From Asterias amurensis (Eukaryota; Echinodermata; Asteroidea; Forcipulatida; Asteriidae), in NCBI RefSeq assembly GCF_032118995.1, contig NC_092667.1:6130931-6194930 (forward strand): a stretch of 64,000 bases of DNA, given 5' to 3'. Below are positions 11,128 to 21,774 of this stretch, piece by piece; the stretch's first letter is position 1, and every line of letters begins with the position of its first letter. Below the pieces are notes generated by a model. It saw nothing but the letters and a program-made list of their open reading frames with translations, ran no database searches and had not been told where the DNA came from. A program made the position numbers and the translations under genes.

Positions 11128-11133
11128 TTTATT
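11128..11133 (-). other. Candidate polyadenylation signal of the TRIM gene
   Basis: TTTATT on the plus strand is AATAAA on the minus strand, about 165 bp beyond the TRIM stop. The lectin and TRIM genes are convergent and their 3' ends lie close together here. Confidence 0.4.
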
Positions 11134-11146
11134 GTGATATTTTAAT

Positions 11147-11269
11147 AGGCATGATATTTTTCCCACTTTAGTCTGATTTTCCGATAGTTCTGCCCTTGGA
11201 AAAATCAGAGATGAACAAATAGGTAACTCTTTGTGCTCAAAACTTTTCCAAGGACCAAATATCATGCCT
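11147..11269. repeat. Nested inverted repeat in the TRIM 3' UTR
   Basis: AGGCATGATATTT at 11147-11159 is perfectly mirrored by AAATATCATGCCT at 11257-11269. An inner pair, TCTGATTTTCC and GGAAAAATCAGA, sits between them. It could form a cruciform or RNA hairpin, or be a small foldback element. Confidence 0.7.
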
Positions 11270-11297
11270 GTTCAAGCTGCGAATCAAGTTGTTGTAC

Positions 11298-13079
11298 TTA
11301 GTCATATTGATAGATTTGAACCGATTTTCCTGCAGCCACTACCAGGTCATCGGACGATGTGAATGTAAGCCCCCATGGGTTATCACATTCCTTGATGATA
11401 CATCCAATGTACTTGCCATCCGGACCGTACTGCTGGACCTCACCTGATGATGATAGCCCAGCATTCCATACAGCGACGTAGATACTACCATCCTTATCAC
11501 AACATACACCCTGAGGCCATCCGGAGTCAATGATATCCACCGAGAATACCATATCACCATCATAGTCTACTGCCACCAACTTTCTGCCGAGCCAGTTAGT
11601 ATAGATGAGTTGCTGCTTGTAGGTTGTTAAGTATCGACCAATCCCTGGAGCTGGTAATGTTCTGATGAGAGGGCCATTTGGTTGGAGTAGAGATATTTCT
11701 TCCTTGTTCTTGTACCCAACTGCTATCAGATTGTAGTCATCCACAGCGAGACATGAAGGTCGGCTGTTCTTTCCTGGACGTAGTGTGAACTTATGGAGAG
11801 GCTGATAGTCCCTGTTGAAGATTTTAACTGCTTCGTCATCTAGAACAATGAGCTCGGCGTTCTTGTTTACAGTCACTCTGCTTGGATGTGAGAGTCCATT
11901 GATTGGTAGTCTTTGTGCGATGACGGTCGACTGAGGGGAGCTTTGAGGTGCGATCGATATCAAGCTATTGTTTTGGAAAATTGTCACAACGATTTCCTTG
12001 TTGGAGAATGTTGCAATGTCATACGCCCATTTAATGTCCATCTCATTTTCTCCACTCAAGTATTTCATAGTTTCTGTTTGCAACGTCCATGTCTGGTGTG
12101 TTGTCTTTGCACAAGGTGTTGGGCGCGGGTTTGGCTCATCGACATCCTGCAGCAGAAGTCTACCGAGGGAGCCACTTTCTTCAAAGTCGATATAGGATAA
12201 ACCATAAGGCACTCTGCTCGGCTGAATCTCTGTGTACTCCTTCAGGTCTTGTAATAGTTTGTCTATACTGTGGAGAATACTAAAACAGTTTCCTTGATCC
12301 ATGAGCTGTTTCACTTCATCCCGTTTGTGATCTGCTTTATCCATCTCATGGCTGTTGGTTTTCTGAGCTGCTTCAAACGTCTTCACCCTATCTTCATGAA
12401 TCTGTTCCGCTTCTTGAATAAGCTGTCGCTGCTCCTCTTTGACCTCGGAAATCTTCTTCTCGGCTCCCTTGCAGATTTTCTCTTTGGTGTCGGCTAACAT
12501 GGAATCCAACATCTTACGAGACATCACGATACCTTGAACAGTGATCATGAGCTTGATTTTATTCCGTTCAAGCTTTGCAATCAGTTGTTTAGCGTCTTGT
12601 TTGCATTTCTCTAAAGCTTCGTCCAGTTCAATAACAGGATGCTTGGTGTGGTCTTTGCCAATGCAAGTTGTGCATACTAACTTCTTACATTTGTTGCAAT
12701 ACATGATAAGACCCTTATGAGGATGCTTGTTGCATGCTGGTACATTCCATCCTATACCCAGAGCTTGTTTGTCCTTTTGCCTTTCAAGTGCATTCTCATG
12801 CTGTTTAATCTCCTCAATCAGAGACGTCATCTTGAAGTCAGTACGGAGATCAACAACTCCTTTACCCGTCAATAAAGTTTGTCCTCGACACATTGGGCAT
12901 GTGAGCATGTGACTTGATCTCTCCTCTTTCTTCGCCAGCTGGTGAAGACACGACAGACAAAATGAATGAGAACACTCGAGCATCTTGGGCTCTTTCAAGT
13001 GGTCGGTGCAGATGTGACATTTCAGATGTCTTTCTGTGATTCTATCCAAGACTGATTTTGCCGTTATATCGGCAGCCAT
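11298..13079 (-). CDS. TRIM-family RING/B-box/coiled-coil protein with NHL-like C-terminus
   Basis: A single-exon 593-residue protein, started at the ATG of MAADITAKSV because the TRIM copy at 39855 starts MAANKVTAESV. An in-frame ATG 8 codons upstream (to 13103) is less likely. The RING is C3HC4: C21, C24, C36, H38, C41, C44, C61, C64. B-box 2: C116, H119, C128, C131, C136, C139, H144, H147. A Lys/Glu-rich coiled coil follows at about 150-290. Residues 340-593 carry repeated beta-propeller-like strands (LAVDDYNLIAVG, GVCCDKDGSIYVAV, WGLTFTSSDDLVVA). Proteins of this type are usually E3 ubiquitin ligases in immunity or development. All zinc ligands are present. A 3' splice site (CATCTAG) at 13113 suggests an upstream untranslated exon. 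Substrate and orthology are not determined. Confidence 0.92.
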   Translation of the reverse strand: MAADITAKSVLDRITERHLKCHICTDHLKEPKMLECSHSFCLSCLHQLAKKEERSSHMLTCPMCRGQTLLTGKGVVDLRTDFKMTSLIEEIKQHENALERQKDKQALGIGWNVPACNKHPHKGLIMYCNKCKKLVCTTCIGKDHTKHPVIELDEALEKCKQDAKQLIAKLERNKIKLMITVQGIVMSRKMLDSMLADTKEKICKGAEKKISEVKEEQRQLIQEAEQIHEDRVKTFEAAQKTNSHEMDKADHKRDEVKQLMDQGNCFSILHSIDKLLQDLKEYTEIQPSRVPYGLSYIDFEESGSLGRLLLQDVDEPNPRPTPCAKTTHQTWTLQTETMKYLSGENEMDIKWAYDIATFSNKEIVVTIFQNNSLISIAPQSSPQSTVIAQRLPINGLSHPSRVTVNKNAELIVLDDEAVKIFNRDYQPLHKFTLRPGKNSRPSCLAVDDYNLIAVGYKNKEEISLLQPNGPLIRTLPAPGIGRYLTTYKQQLIYTNWLGRKLVAVDYDGDMVFSVDIIDSGWPQGVCCDKDGSIYVAVWNAGLSSSGEVQQYGPDGKYIGCIIKECDNPWGLTFTSSDDLVVAAGKSVQIYQYD

Positions 13080-13111
13080 CTTGTATGGGATGAAATCGCA
13101 CAAGACAATTA

Positions 13112-13116
13112 TCTAG
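13112..13116 (-). other. Likely 3' splice site in the TRIM 5' UTR
   Basis: On the minus strand a pyrimidine-rich TTTCACATCTAG precedes ATAATTG, 33 bp upstream of the chosen ATG. The open frame also ends near here. This fits the intron-in-5'-UTR, single coding exon layout common in invertebrate TRIM genes. Confidence 0.45.
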
Positions 13117-13224
13117 ATGTGAAATTCAAACAAATAAAAAAATTAATTAAATGAAACTCAATTACTTTTTCACCATCGATACATTGATTTGAGGATGTAC
13201 CAAGAAAATTACATGGAACTCGAA

Positions 13225-13370
13225 CCAAGGACCTCCGAATTAACGGAGAGTGCCGGCACGTTAATCCAGAGGTCGTTGGTTTGAGTCCCATTCTAGTCAA
13301 CTTTTTTGTTCTACCCCAAAAATTTACCCATTCAGTTTCCCTTATGGTTTAATATTTGATGCCATCAATG
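13225..13370 (+). mobile_element. tRNA-derived SINE, family S1
   Basis: TTAATCCAGAGGTCG, the B box GGTTTGAGTCCC, TCTAGTCAACTTTTTTGTTC and the tail TTCAGTTTCCCTTATGG parallel the copy at 4850-4995 in order and spacing. Confidence 0.75.
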
Positions 13371-15240
13371 CATTCATACATAGGGCCTAAACATAAGCGT
13401 AGCCCTATGGCCGCGGCCCAAGGGGGCAAGGCGGGCTGAGTAGCTGCCCTCCCAAATTATGGCATAGCAAGAAGAAACAATTGGACATAGAAAGCAAACA
13501 ATTTACCGGTATTGGTATTTATGGTTTTCTTCTGTATAAATTCAGAAGTTTGTTTCCTTTTTTTTATATTACCTTTTACATCTTACTGCCAATACTATAA
13601 TACAAGCTGGAAAGTTTACTTATAGCCTTCATGAAAGACTCTGCTAGGGTCATTATCATTTTGGTCCTTTCAGTCGGTAAAGCAGTTTGCAACAGCTAAA
13701 ACTAATTTAAATTATCAACTTACATGAAGTTTGACCCAAAAAGATGGCTTCTGATACAGCAACAACAAAAACTGATGGCCGATTTAAACCAACATTTTAC
13801 TGGATTATGGTAAAACGTAGGGCGTGTGTAACTCAAATAAGCTTACTGCAATCTGAAAGCAAGTCTGGTATAAACACCAGGTGTTTTTAGAATTTGTTCA
13901 CTGAAGTGCATCCATCGCACAATTTAGTTTGTTCATCCATATAGCACAATTAAGTTTGGGGGAAAGAATTCTATAATCTTTTACAGTGCATCAAGGTCAC
14001 TTTTACAAATGTTGTGGTAATATAAAAGTAATGCTGTTCCACCATGCATGAAGAGTGTAGAGAGACTCAGGGGAAGAGTCGAGCATTTGTGTACAGTCAA
14101 TTCAAGTGCAGACTGATTTCATTAGATTGAATTTATTTGGATAAAACACAGCAAGAACATGGCAAACTGTGAGTGGGACAGGACATAGCAATGAAATTAA
14201 ATAAGCAGAAGTTGAAAAGAAAAACTTCCAAAATCATCAAGGAAAGCCGACAGAAAACCAATAACTTTAGACTCAATTGTTTCCTTTTTGGGGTTGGTAA
14301 AACAAAGTGGGGGGAAATTACAAAGTTCATGAAGAATGGAGTGATGCAAACACATTTTATAAAACGGCATTTTACATGTTGAGCTCAGTTTTAATTGATT
14401 TGAATGCTTTGTACTGTTTAAAATGGGGGTGGGGGTGGACCCGCCTCTCGAATTCCACGCCCCGCCCCCTCCCCTAAACAAAAATAAATAAGTCAAAGAG
14501 CGCCCTCCATCGGCCTTCAAGTGAAACCACACCACAACATCAACACGTTCCAGACAAGAGGCTTCTGCAACAAAAACCGGACGTCAAAATCTCTGTAAAT
14601 ACCATGAAAACGTGTCATTATAATCGTTGATAGTGAGAGAACCTTTAGTTATACTCAAGCAGCTTGGAATTGTTCCGTTGTTTTGTAAGTATTGGCAACG
14701 AACGAGCACATAACTGACATTAAAAATAGGCCAATATTTTTAGTTTTTCAACAAAGGAAAGAGATGTTTCAATGCATGCTGATTGTAATGTAACTGTTTT
14801 TATGTGACCGTCTGCGTCTCTGCAGACAGTGTCACGAGTGTGCAAGTTTAACAGTTGGCTTATTATTCCAGTTATTACACACACAGATTATTGGCCTATG
14901 CAGGTTGGTTCCAGACCAGAAGCCAAATGAACCTCATAAAAATCATAGTGAATTTCTTTTGTTCTAGCTAGCCCGAGGGGCATGCATTTCATTTCCAGGT
15001 TGCATATTTGTATCCTTCGTACACATGCATAGACTATAGTAGAAACATGCAACCGGCATGAAATGTAAACATGTAAATAGTTGTCATAAGGTAGTATTAG
15101 TAAGTCACAGGTAGTTTGACAATGTCTGTTTAAGGTGTTGCGATTGCCCTCCTTCCAGTTAGAGTTAGATTTAGATCCAGTATAACATAAGCAGTAACTT
15201 CGGCGCTGCACTCAAATTGGTTTTTTTATTAATTAAAAGG
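13371..15240. other. Intergenic, no gene recognised
   Basis: AT-rich sequence between the TRIM 5' side and the zinc-finger gene. Short open frames here show no domain, no convincing splice sites and no conserved motif. It contains a GC-rich patch at 14424-14470 (GGGGGTGGGGGTGGACC). Confidence 0.5.
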
Positions 15241-15385
15241 ATCAGTACCGGTACAGCACCCCAGTTACTGGGTATATAGTCCACAATTTATGTCGCTGTG
15301 CCATTTTGTTCAATGGGAGAGGCAGAATTTGTTAATATCAAACTCTTCTTTGCCGCAACTTCTGTAATGCACACCAGGCACTCAC

Positions 15386-15967
15386 ATGGAAGTTGCCTGT
15401 AGGGTAAGTACAGGTTCCAAGTTACAGATTGTAATGCTATTCGAACTAAACAAGATCACGCAAAGTCATCTTTGTGCAGTTCAATGTTGGCTTAAAATAT
15501 TTCATATACATTTTTTTCCAACACAGGAAGCTTCTAAGTGTCTTCACAGGTGTCTTCATCAACGAGTCATCAAAATGGATAAAAGCCACAGCACAAACAA
15601 ATTTTCTTGCGACACCTGTAAAAAAGTCTTTCAAACCAAGAGTAATTTAAACCGTCACATGAGTGTCCACACCCAAGACAGACCATTTCCGTGCCCCCTT
15701 TGCGGAAAGAAATTCAGCCAGCGGGGGGATGTGAACCGACACCAGCTCGTCCACAAAATTGAAAAGACAATAGTGTGCGAGGAGTGTGGGAGCTTTTTCT
15801 CTAAACCATCGGATCTAAAAAGACACAACAGGGTCCATACGAAGGAGAAACCATATCCTTGTGGAGTTTGCGGGAAATTCTTTGCGGATCAAAGCAGCCG
15901 CCGACGTCATGAGAGGAACCACCAGAAATCAACTCCATCTAATAAGGAATTTCCAGAGTCAAATTAA
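15386..15967 (+). CDS. Small C2H2 zinc-finger protein, four fingers
   Basis: A two-exon model: 15386-15403 (MEVACR) and 15527-15967, joined in frame across AGG/GTAAGT and CACAG/GAAGC, giving 152 residues. An internal start at 15575 (MDKSHST) would give 130 residues. Four tandem C2H2 fingers: CDTC..HMSVH, CPLC..HQLVH, CEEC..HNRVH and CGVC..HERNH. TGEKP-like linkers are partly conserved (TQDRPF, TKEKPY). It probably binds DNA in the nucleus. There is no KRAB, SCAN or BTB domain. It is short for the family, so it may be a minimal factor or one isoform of a longer gene. Confidence 0.8.
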   Translation: MEVACRVSTGSKLQIVMLFELNKITQSHLCAVQCWLKIFHIHFFPTQEASKCLHRCLHQRVIKMDKSHSTNKFSCDTCKKVFQTKSNLNRHMSVHTQDRPFPCPLCGKKFSQRGDVNRHQLVHKIEKTIVCEECGSFFSKPSDLKRHNRVHTKEKPYPCGVCGKFFADQSSRRRHERNHQKSTPSNKEFPESN

Positions 15968-16484
15968 GGTTTGTGATTCACTCATAAATGGTTCGGTACG
16001 TCCATCCTTAGAAACCAACTCACTGACACAGGATATGAGGAAGATAAAAAATGTCTTACAGCGAGGTGCTGCAAAAGCACTGTGCTGTAGAATCAACGGA
16101 TGAACTGGCCACCCTCTTGCAAGACCGAATTACTTGGAAAAGCCATACTTTAGCCCGCCTGTGGGCAACTGAGTGATATCAGCTTGAGGTTAAAGACTTG
16201 TCATTTTTCCCCACTTTCATTAAGATTCTATTTATTGGAAGATGGTTGCGTCATAAAAACTTAATCTAGCTTGAAGCTTTGTCCACCAAGCCAGGTTGAC
16301 AGATTCTGGAACCTAGCTACGACCATGGCAGGAGATCAGCGCTACAGACCCCAGCTGTCTATGCGGTAGAATGGGTGTGAGTGACGTTGGAGTGCCTCCA
16401 TGCAAGAATTCTATAAATTACATTAAGGAACCATTGAAGTGTTTTGACAATCAAGTGGGTTGGATCTGTATGCCAACTTGGACA

Positions 16485-16682
16485 GGGTCCAATTTCATTG
16501 AGCTGCTTAAGCAGAAAATATTGCTTAACATTTTTCTGCTAAGCACAACTAAGCCGGATACCCGCTGCATTTTGTGCATGTCAAAATTGTATTAATTTAG
16601 CTGGTGATCTTATTCTGGTCAGCATCATGTTGTTCTGCTTAGCAACTTTTAATGCTTAACTATTTCTAATTAAATTTGGCCC
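16485..16682. mobile_element. MITE, GGGCCCAATTTCAT family (198 bp)
   Basis: The left end GGGTCCAATTTCATTGAGCT and right end TAATTAAATTTGGCCC are inverted. It has the internal GCTTAAGCAGAAAA and TGCTTAGCAAC motifs shared with the other copies. Confidence 0.72.
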
Positions 16683-16689
16683 TAAAGTA

Positions 16690-18030
16690 GACTTGTGAAT
16701 TGGGTTGTCAGTCCCTGCATGTACCTTAAAATGCTAGATTTCACCTGTCTGTTTACATCTGAAGATACTTGTGAGGAGATGATGAATGGACTTGTTGAAG
16801 TTTATGTTCCCATCATTATTGCAAAACTGCTGATAAAGTATCAGGGGAAATAGGTTGTTTTTGTTTGAAAGTTAGAGTTTGTACTCATCTGAAATACTGT
16901 CAAATTTGAGTCAACGTCGGCAAAAAAATATACAACCCTATTTGTCTTTCATACTTTCATATTTAAAGAGGTTATTATGTCATCATGGTCAAAGCAGGCC
17001 TGTGGCTGTGAGTAGATTTATGAACTCTCACCAAGTTACTGTAGGTTTGAATCCTCCCTATTTATCATGTAAAAATTATGATTCAGATTATATCTATTTC
17101 ATACATTTCTGAGTTTAGATGATATTCATCAAAATAGCATTGAATTTGCTCATTTGAATGTACAGACCTATTTGTTTTGCTCTCCTGTGATGTCATGCTT
17201 CACATTTCGCTCTAAAAGAGTATCAAATAAAATGACATCACTTACGGCTGTTGGAGTTTTGACAATTCAAATTGTATTCTTCGCTCATCTTCTCCTAAAG
17301 ATGAGCAGAGTGTACACTGTTTGAAACGTCAAGATCACACCAATTCTTCTCATAGCCAACACATGTTACAGAAGTTTCTTATTTAATGAGTATTTTCTAT
17401 TTTATAGAAATAAAGTATTATTATGATAACTGTTAAATTTAATGACAATGGCTAGCAGCAGCTTTCAATTTTATAAAGAATTTTGAGAAACATTTCACTT
17501 GGAAGTACTGTGGTTATGGGAAAACATCAGCATTTAATATCCCAACAAGTTTCAAATTTGTGAGGTAGCATTTCTCAGATTCTGTATTCCGCTCCAGATT
17601 TTGGGGCAATAATATCTCAAAAACACTCCCACCTTTCGAAATGAAATGAAATAACAAATTGAGAGTTTTTTGGTCATCTCAGGGGTGAAAAGTAGAAATC
17701 TATATTCTGATGTAATATAATATTTACATTATGAATTAATAATAATAATAATCACTGCTGGTATTGCATGTGATCAAAGCAAACTATTGCGTAATGAATT
17801 TATGACCTTAATTTGGTTGCAACTATTTGCTACAGTGTGGTTATTGCTCCACTATGTTTACTTAAGAGATGGATCTATTGATTATGGCATAGTTATTTAT
17901 GAGTTGATGGAAAGTTACTGTACTTTGACACCAAGCTTCTGAAATAATATCTGTACGTGGGCAAGGGATCTGTGCTCTATAAATGTGGTTGCTATTAGAA
18001 AAGCTAAGTGTTATTGATTCTTATAGGATC
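16690..18030. other. Intergenic, no gene recognised
   Basis: AT-rich sequence downstream of the zinc-finger gene. AATAAA occurs near 17226 and 17410. These could serve a long 3' UTR, but nothing shows this directly. Confidence 0.45.
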
Positions 18031-18037
18031 CAGCGTA

Positions 18038-18217
18038 GGGCCCAAGTTCATAGAGCTGCTTAAGCAGAAAAATACTGCTTAAAAGAATCCTGCTTAGTAA
18101 AAGTAAGCAGGATACCAGCCACAGACAAAACATGCCTACCAGAATGGTATTTCTGGTAAGCATCTTTTGTTGCGCTTAGCTACTTTTTGCTCTTATGAGC
18201 TCTTTCAAATTGGGCCC
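18038..18217. mobile_element. MITE, GGGCCCAATTTCAT family (180 bp)
   Basis: The best-preserved ends in the window: GGGCCCAAGTTCATAGAGCT at the left and CTTTCAAATTGGGCCC at the right. The internal inverted motif AAGCAGAAAAATACTGCTTA is intact. No clear target duplication is visible. Confidence 0.75.
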
Positions 18218-18479
18218 AGTTCTTGGGCTCTGTAGTCACCTTTTTAAATATCTTAAAGCATTTATTGGAGATGAATAAAATGAACGAGCTTCGACTCTTT
18301 GGAGAATTGAACCTAATGTTTGGACAATTGTTCTTGCTTATGACTTGTTGTTTAGTGCTTTAAGATTAAGTAATACACAGACCTTTAATCTTACTTAACT
18401 AATGATCTCTGAGACTGTGTGACCTTAAACCACACGACACTGACAAGGCATATTGGAAACTACGCACTACCTTTTATAG

Positions 18480-18880
18480 GTGTCTTTCTAGTCCATGCTA
18501 AAATTATGGCTAGGGTTTGCTAATTTTATGGTTAGGTTTAAGAATCAGAAAATTCATTAGGGGTGTCGGAATATAGGTGTTCTGCAGGCTTCACATGGGT
18601 GTAGGGTCATGCATTACGTGACTGTTCTACTATTCCAACACCCCTTTTCTGACCCCCCCCCCCCCTTCATGTACATGCTAAATTGTGGATAGGGTATGCT
18701 AGGGTTAGGGTTAGGGTTGGGAATAGAAAGTAGTGTCGGAACATAGATGTGTGCTTCACACGGGACAGGGGCTGCTCTTTATTCCAACACCTATCCGACA
18801 AGGTGGCTAGGGTTTGCTAGGATTATGGTTTTAGGGGTTGGCTAGAATGACAGTAAGGGTTAGGGCTAGCAATAGGAAAA
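18480..18880 (+). repeat. Degenerate tandem repeat with interstitial TTAGGG motifs
   Basis: Two to three diverged units of roughly 130-200 bp share GGCTAGGGTTTGCTA, GTGTCGGAA and TATTCCAACACC. Near 18701-18720 the unit contains GGGTTAGGGTTAGGGTTGGG. A C-run lies at 18653-18665. Confidence 0.55.
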
Positions 18881-19800
18881 TATTCATAATACTGAAAACT
18901 TGTTATTGAACTTAACCTGGGATGGTTTTGAATTTTTTTATTTATTAGGGATCATTTAATTTGTTTTAATTGAAGAGCCCCTCGGATAATTGACTTGTTT
19001 AAATGTGCTTTCACAACTAAAATTAAAGACCAACAAACTCTAACCAACTTAGAAGTAAACTATTCAAATTAGTTTTATGCAAATTTTGTGCGTCAGGCTT
19101 TCAAACTCGCCTAACCATCTATGCCAAACTTCCCGCGTGAATCCTTGTGGATAGACTGGTGACTTGTCTAGGGTTTAACAGGATACCAGTGTGACCGGCC
19201 GTAGTGCAAAGCGCTGAAAGCATGCAGCGTTGGGGTACCAGCTGGACGCAATTTTACTACTCGAGGCCTGCCTTGCAATGCCTCGTGGTTTTACAGCCTA
19301 TTTTTTCCAGTAATTTTCTCCGTTTTAGCTGAGCATTTCCGGTCCAAAAAGCATGTCAACATTGTAAAGGTGAGTTGTTCATAACCTCCGTATGGAGTAT
19401 TGTATATAATAATGTGTTTTTGGACGCGAAACTGGAATGTGTAGATTGGGTTTCCTCAAAGGCGCTGAAGTTTGAAAGCACGATGGTATGTGCTCTGTGC
19501 GGCGGTATGTCTTTGTGCTACTGTGCTACGCATGACTAGGTAGGGGGCTTGGTGGATGGCGATGTGCTTTTTAGTAAACACATGTCTCAAATAAATAGTA
19601 CAGAAAACTAGTGGTAGTAATACAAGGATAAAACAAGCTTTACTGTTGGGGTGGGGAGGGTATCACTGTTTCAAAGAAAATGTAATTTTTCTTTACTTTG
19701 TTGTACCTATGTACTTTAATGGCCAGAACCAAGAATCCAATTTAACAACTATACTTATATTTCAGGAATTGAGTTTCTGATTATAACTGCAAAAACAAAT

Positions 19801-19932
19801 GGAAAAGTTTCCGTATGGCGCCACCACTTTTTCATTCGATATGAAATAATTTAGTATCTAGTTTACCTCAATGAGATATCCTTTTTTGTAAAAATGAGTG
19901 AAAAAGTGGTGGCGCCATACGGAAAGTTATCC
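19801..19932. mobile_element. Palindromic MITE, GGCGCCACCACTTTTTCA family, copy 1
   Basis: A 132-bp element beginning GGAAAAGTTTCCGTATGGCG and ending GGCGCCATACGGAAAGTTAT followed by CC, almost a perfect hairpin. It is flanked by AAACAAAT (19793-19800) and AAACAAAC (19933-19940), an 8-bp target duplication with one mismatch. A second copy lies at 43626-43762. The 8-bp duplication suggests hAT-type mobilisation. Confidence 0.82.
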
Positions 19933-20334
19933 AAACAAACATTCCTTCAAAATGTTGTTATTGAAGTTGGGTTTTAAAAGCACATAGGCCTAAACACCAA
20001 TGTGTGTAACAGCACTGTATACTCTGTTCGGTACTTTTCTGAGCTCGGTGATAAAAAATAACCTGCTATATGTTTTTAAACAAAGCTCGGATACGTCCTT
20101 AGTAAACAGTGCTAACACCACACATAACCAAAATGAATATTCTTTATCCCGATGCAAATTACCATCTTTGAAAGTATTGTTGTTTGTTGCTTTGTTGTGT
20201 TTGTATCAGGTCAAAGGAGAGCAACTATTCATCTCCAAAGATGTCTCCAAGATTCATAAGATCTACCAGGATAGCTTACACTACAAGGTGCATATGGTAC
20301 ATCTTGAAGAAGTTTCTTATAAGAAGCTTAGTAC

Positions 20335-20496
20335 AAAATAATAATGCTTACCAGAATAAGGTTACCAGCCAAAATACTAATACTATGTCACATGTACAAT
20401 TTTGGTCTGTTATCCTGCTACTTTTTGCTATAAGCAGAAAATTGTTTATAAGCAACATTTCCGGCTTGCTTCAAGCAGCTGTTTGAAATTGGACCC
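20335..20496. mobile_element. MITE, GGGCCCAATTTCAT family (partial)
   Basis: ATGCTTACCAGAATAAGGTT and the right end CAGCTGTTTGAAATTGGACCC match the family. Very similar internal sequence occurs at 44710-44857 and 62310-62466. Confidence 0.62.
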
Positions 20497-20639
20497 TGAT
20501 CTTACTTTACCTTCCTATACAGGTATTGTTACTCAAACAAAATCCCTGGATCAATTGGCTATTTGATCCACCAAAATGTATACAGCTTTTACTTAGAATG
20601 CTTTTTAGGATCAAAGAACACACTTAGCGAATTGAGGCC

Positions 20640-20870
20640 CTGGGCATGTTTGATTCTATGGAATTGCACCTTGTGATTTTTAGTTTCAACTTTAAGCCCA
20701 AGTTGGCTAAAACTGCTTTTGATTTTTTTTTTATGCCCAAATTTGAAAAATCCTGGTGGACTTACACCTCTTGTTATTTTTTTTAATTTGAGGCCCAAAT
20801 TCGATAAAATTGCCCATGTGATTTTTTCAGTTTTAGGCCCCAAAACTGGCCTTAAATGCTTGATTTTAAC
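20640..20870. repeat. Degenerate outlier copies of the 55-bp satellite
   Basis: GTTTTAGGCCCCAAAACTG, TTGAGGCCCAAATTCGATAA and CTTGTTATTTTTTTTAAT echo the 33.3-37.3 kb unit in diverged form, more than 12 kb from the main array. Confidence 0.5.
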
Positions 20871-21010
20871 CCTGCAAGAGATTTTGCAAATGACATAATA
20901 CTGGCTTACAGTTACACACTCTATCGGTTTACTTGACCTTTCAGCGCCAGTATTTCCTGAAACCAAGTATGGATGGAATCTCCCCTACTGACACCTTGAA
21001 GGCTGCAGGG

Positions 21011-21091
21011 TATAAAGGAGAGCAAACATGCATGAAAACATCAGTATCAAGACATCCTAGCAGCTCATCTGTTGATCATGAATGAACAAAG
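21011..21091 (+). promoter_or_regulatory. TATA box with a putative first exon
   Basis: TATAAAGG at 21011-21018 lies about 70 bp upstream of ATGAATGAACAAAG, which meets a consensus donor GTAAGA at 21092. A plausible acceptor (TTTTTACATAG at about 21676) would give a reading frame of only eight codons, so a noncoding transcript is more likely than a protein. This is inference from sequence signals only. Confidence 0.33.
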
Positions 21092-21245
21092 GTAAGATAA
21101 AGATGAGTGACTTGAGTGATTGTGTTGGTTTGATATTTCACGTTTTTTAATCATCCTAAACCTGTAGTGGGTTGTGTTAGCAGCTCAATACATAGTTGGC
21201 ATCTTGTAAATAAGTACACCATTGCAAGCAAGCGAGCATATACGT

Positions 21246-21271
21246 GGGGGGGGGGGGGGGGGTGGGGGGGG
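21246..21271 (+). repeat. G-run (17 G, T, 8 G)
   Basis: Uninterrupted G at 21246-21262 and 21264-21271. Similar runs occur at 24182-24194 (G), 18653-18665 (C), 43822-43834 (C) and about 49366-49376 (C). They are candidate G-quadruplex tracts and are also prone to sequencing-length error. Confidence 0.85.
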
Positions 21272-21295
21272 TTGCGCTAACTTGGTTTAAGGTGC

Positions 21296-21540
21296 ATTTG
21301 GGCTCCTCACCTGAGGATGGTGCCGGTGTTATCACAAATGGTTGACCAACGGAAGTAGTCTGCTAGTCTTTCCACTAGCGGACCGCATTAGTACAGTAGG
21401 GGACTCCCCTGGTTCTCAGGGGGGCGAACCTGACCCATCCGACAGGATGGTGCAAAGGCCCCGACGATGGGGCTGGTATCCTGGGACCTGCACGTTGGTA
21501 GCCCTGCTAATTGAACAAACCTTACCAGGATAAATAGACA
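21296..21540 (+). other. GC-rich segment with four consecutive strong hairpins
   Basis: Stems: TCTGCTAGT/ACTAGCGGA (21359-21382), CCCCTG/CAGGGG (21406-21422), CCATCC/GGATGG (21435-21450), GCCCC/GGGGC (21458-21473). The segment stands out against the AT-rich surroundings. It matches no RNA family I recognise and could be a structured RNA or the GC-rich end of a transposon. Confidence 0.4.
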
Positions 21541-21774
21541 AAATTTGGAACTCAAGTAAATTGCTTGCATTGGTGTACTTAATTACAAGATTGCGCTAGA
21601 ATCATACTCTGTTCAACTAGATTATTAAAAAGAAGACTAATGCAAGAATATTTGCTTTATTTTTTTTTACATAGGAACCAACTGTAAGGTGGTATAACTG
21701 TATCTCCTGAGGACCCATGTCATCCATGAAGGAGCACCTAAGTCAACAGTATCAGCATATATAGTATAGTATCA

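Noticed and set aside
14173..14535. Lys-rich plus-strand frame and overlapping minus-strand frame
   Set aside because: Low complexity from AT-rich DNA with no domain or exon signals.
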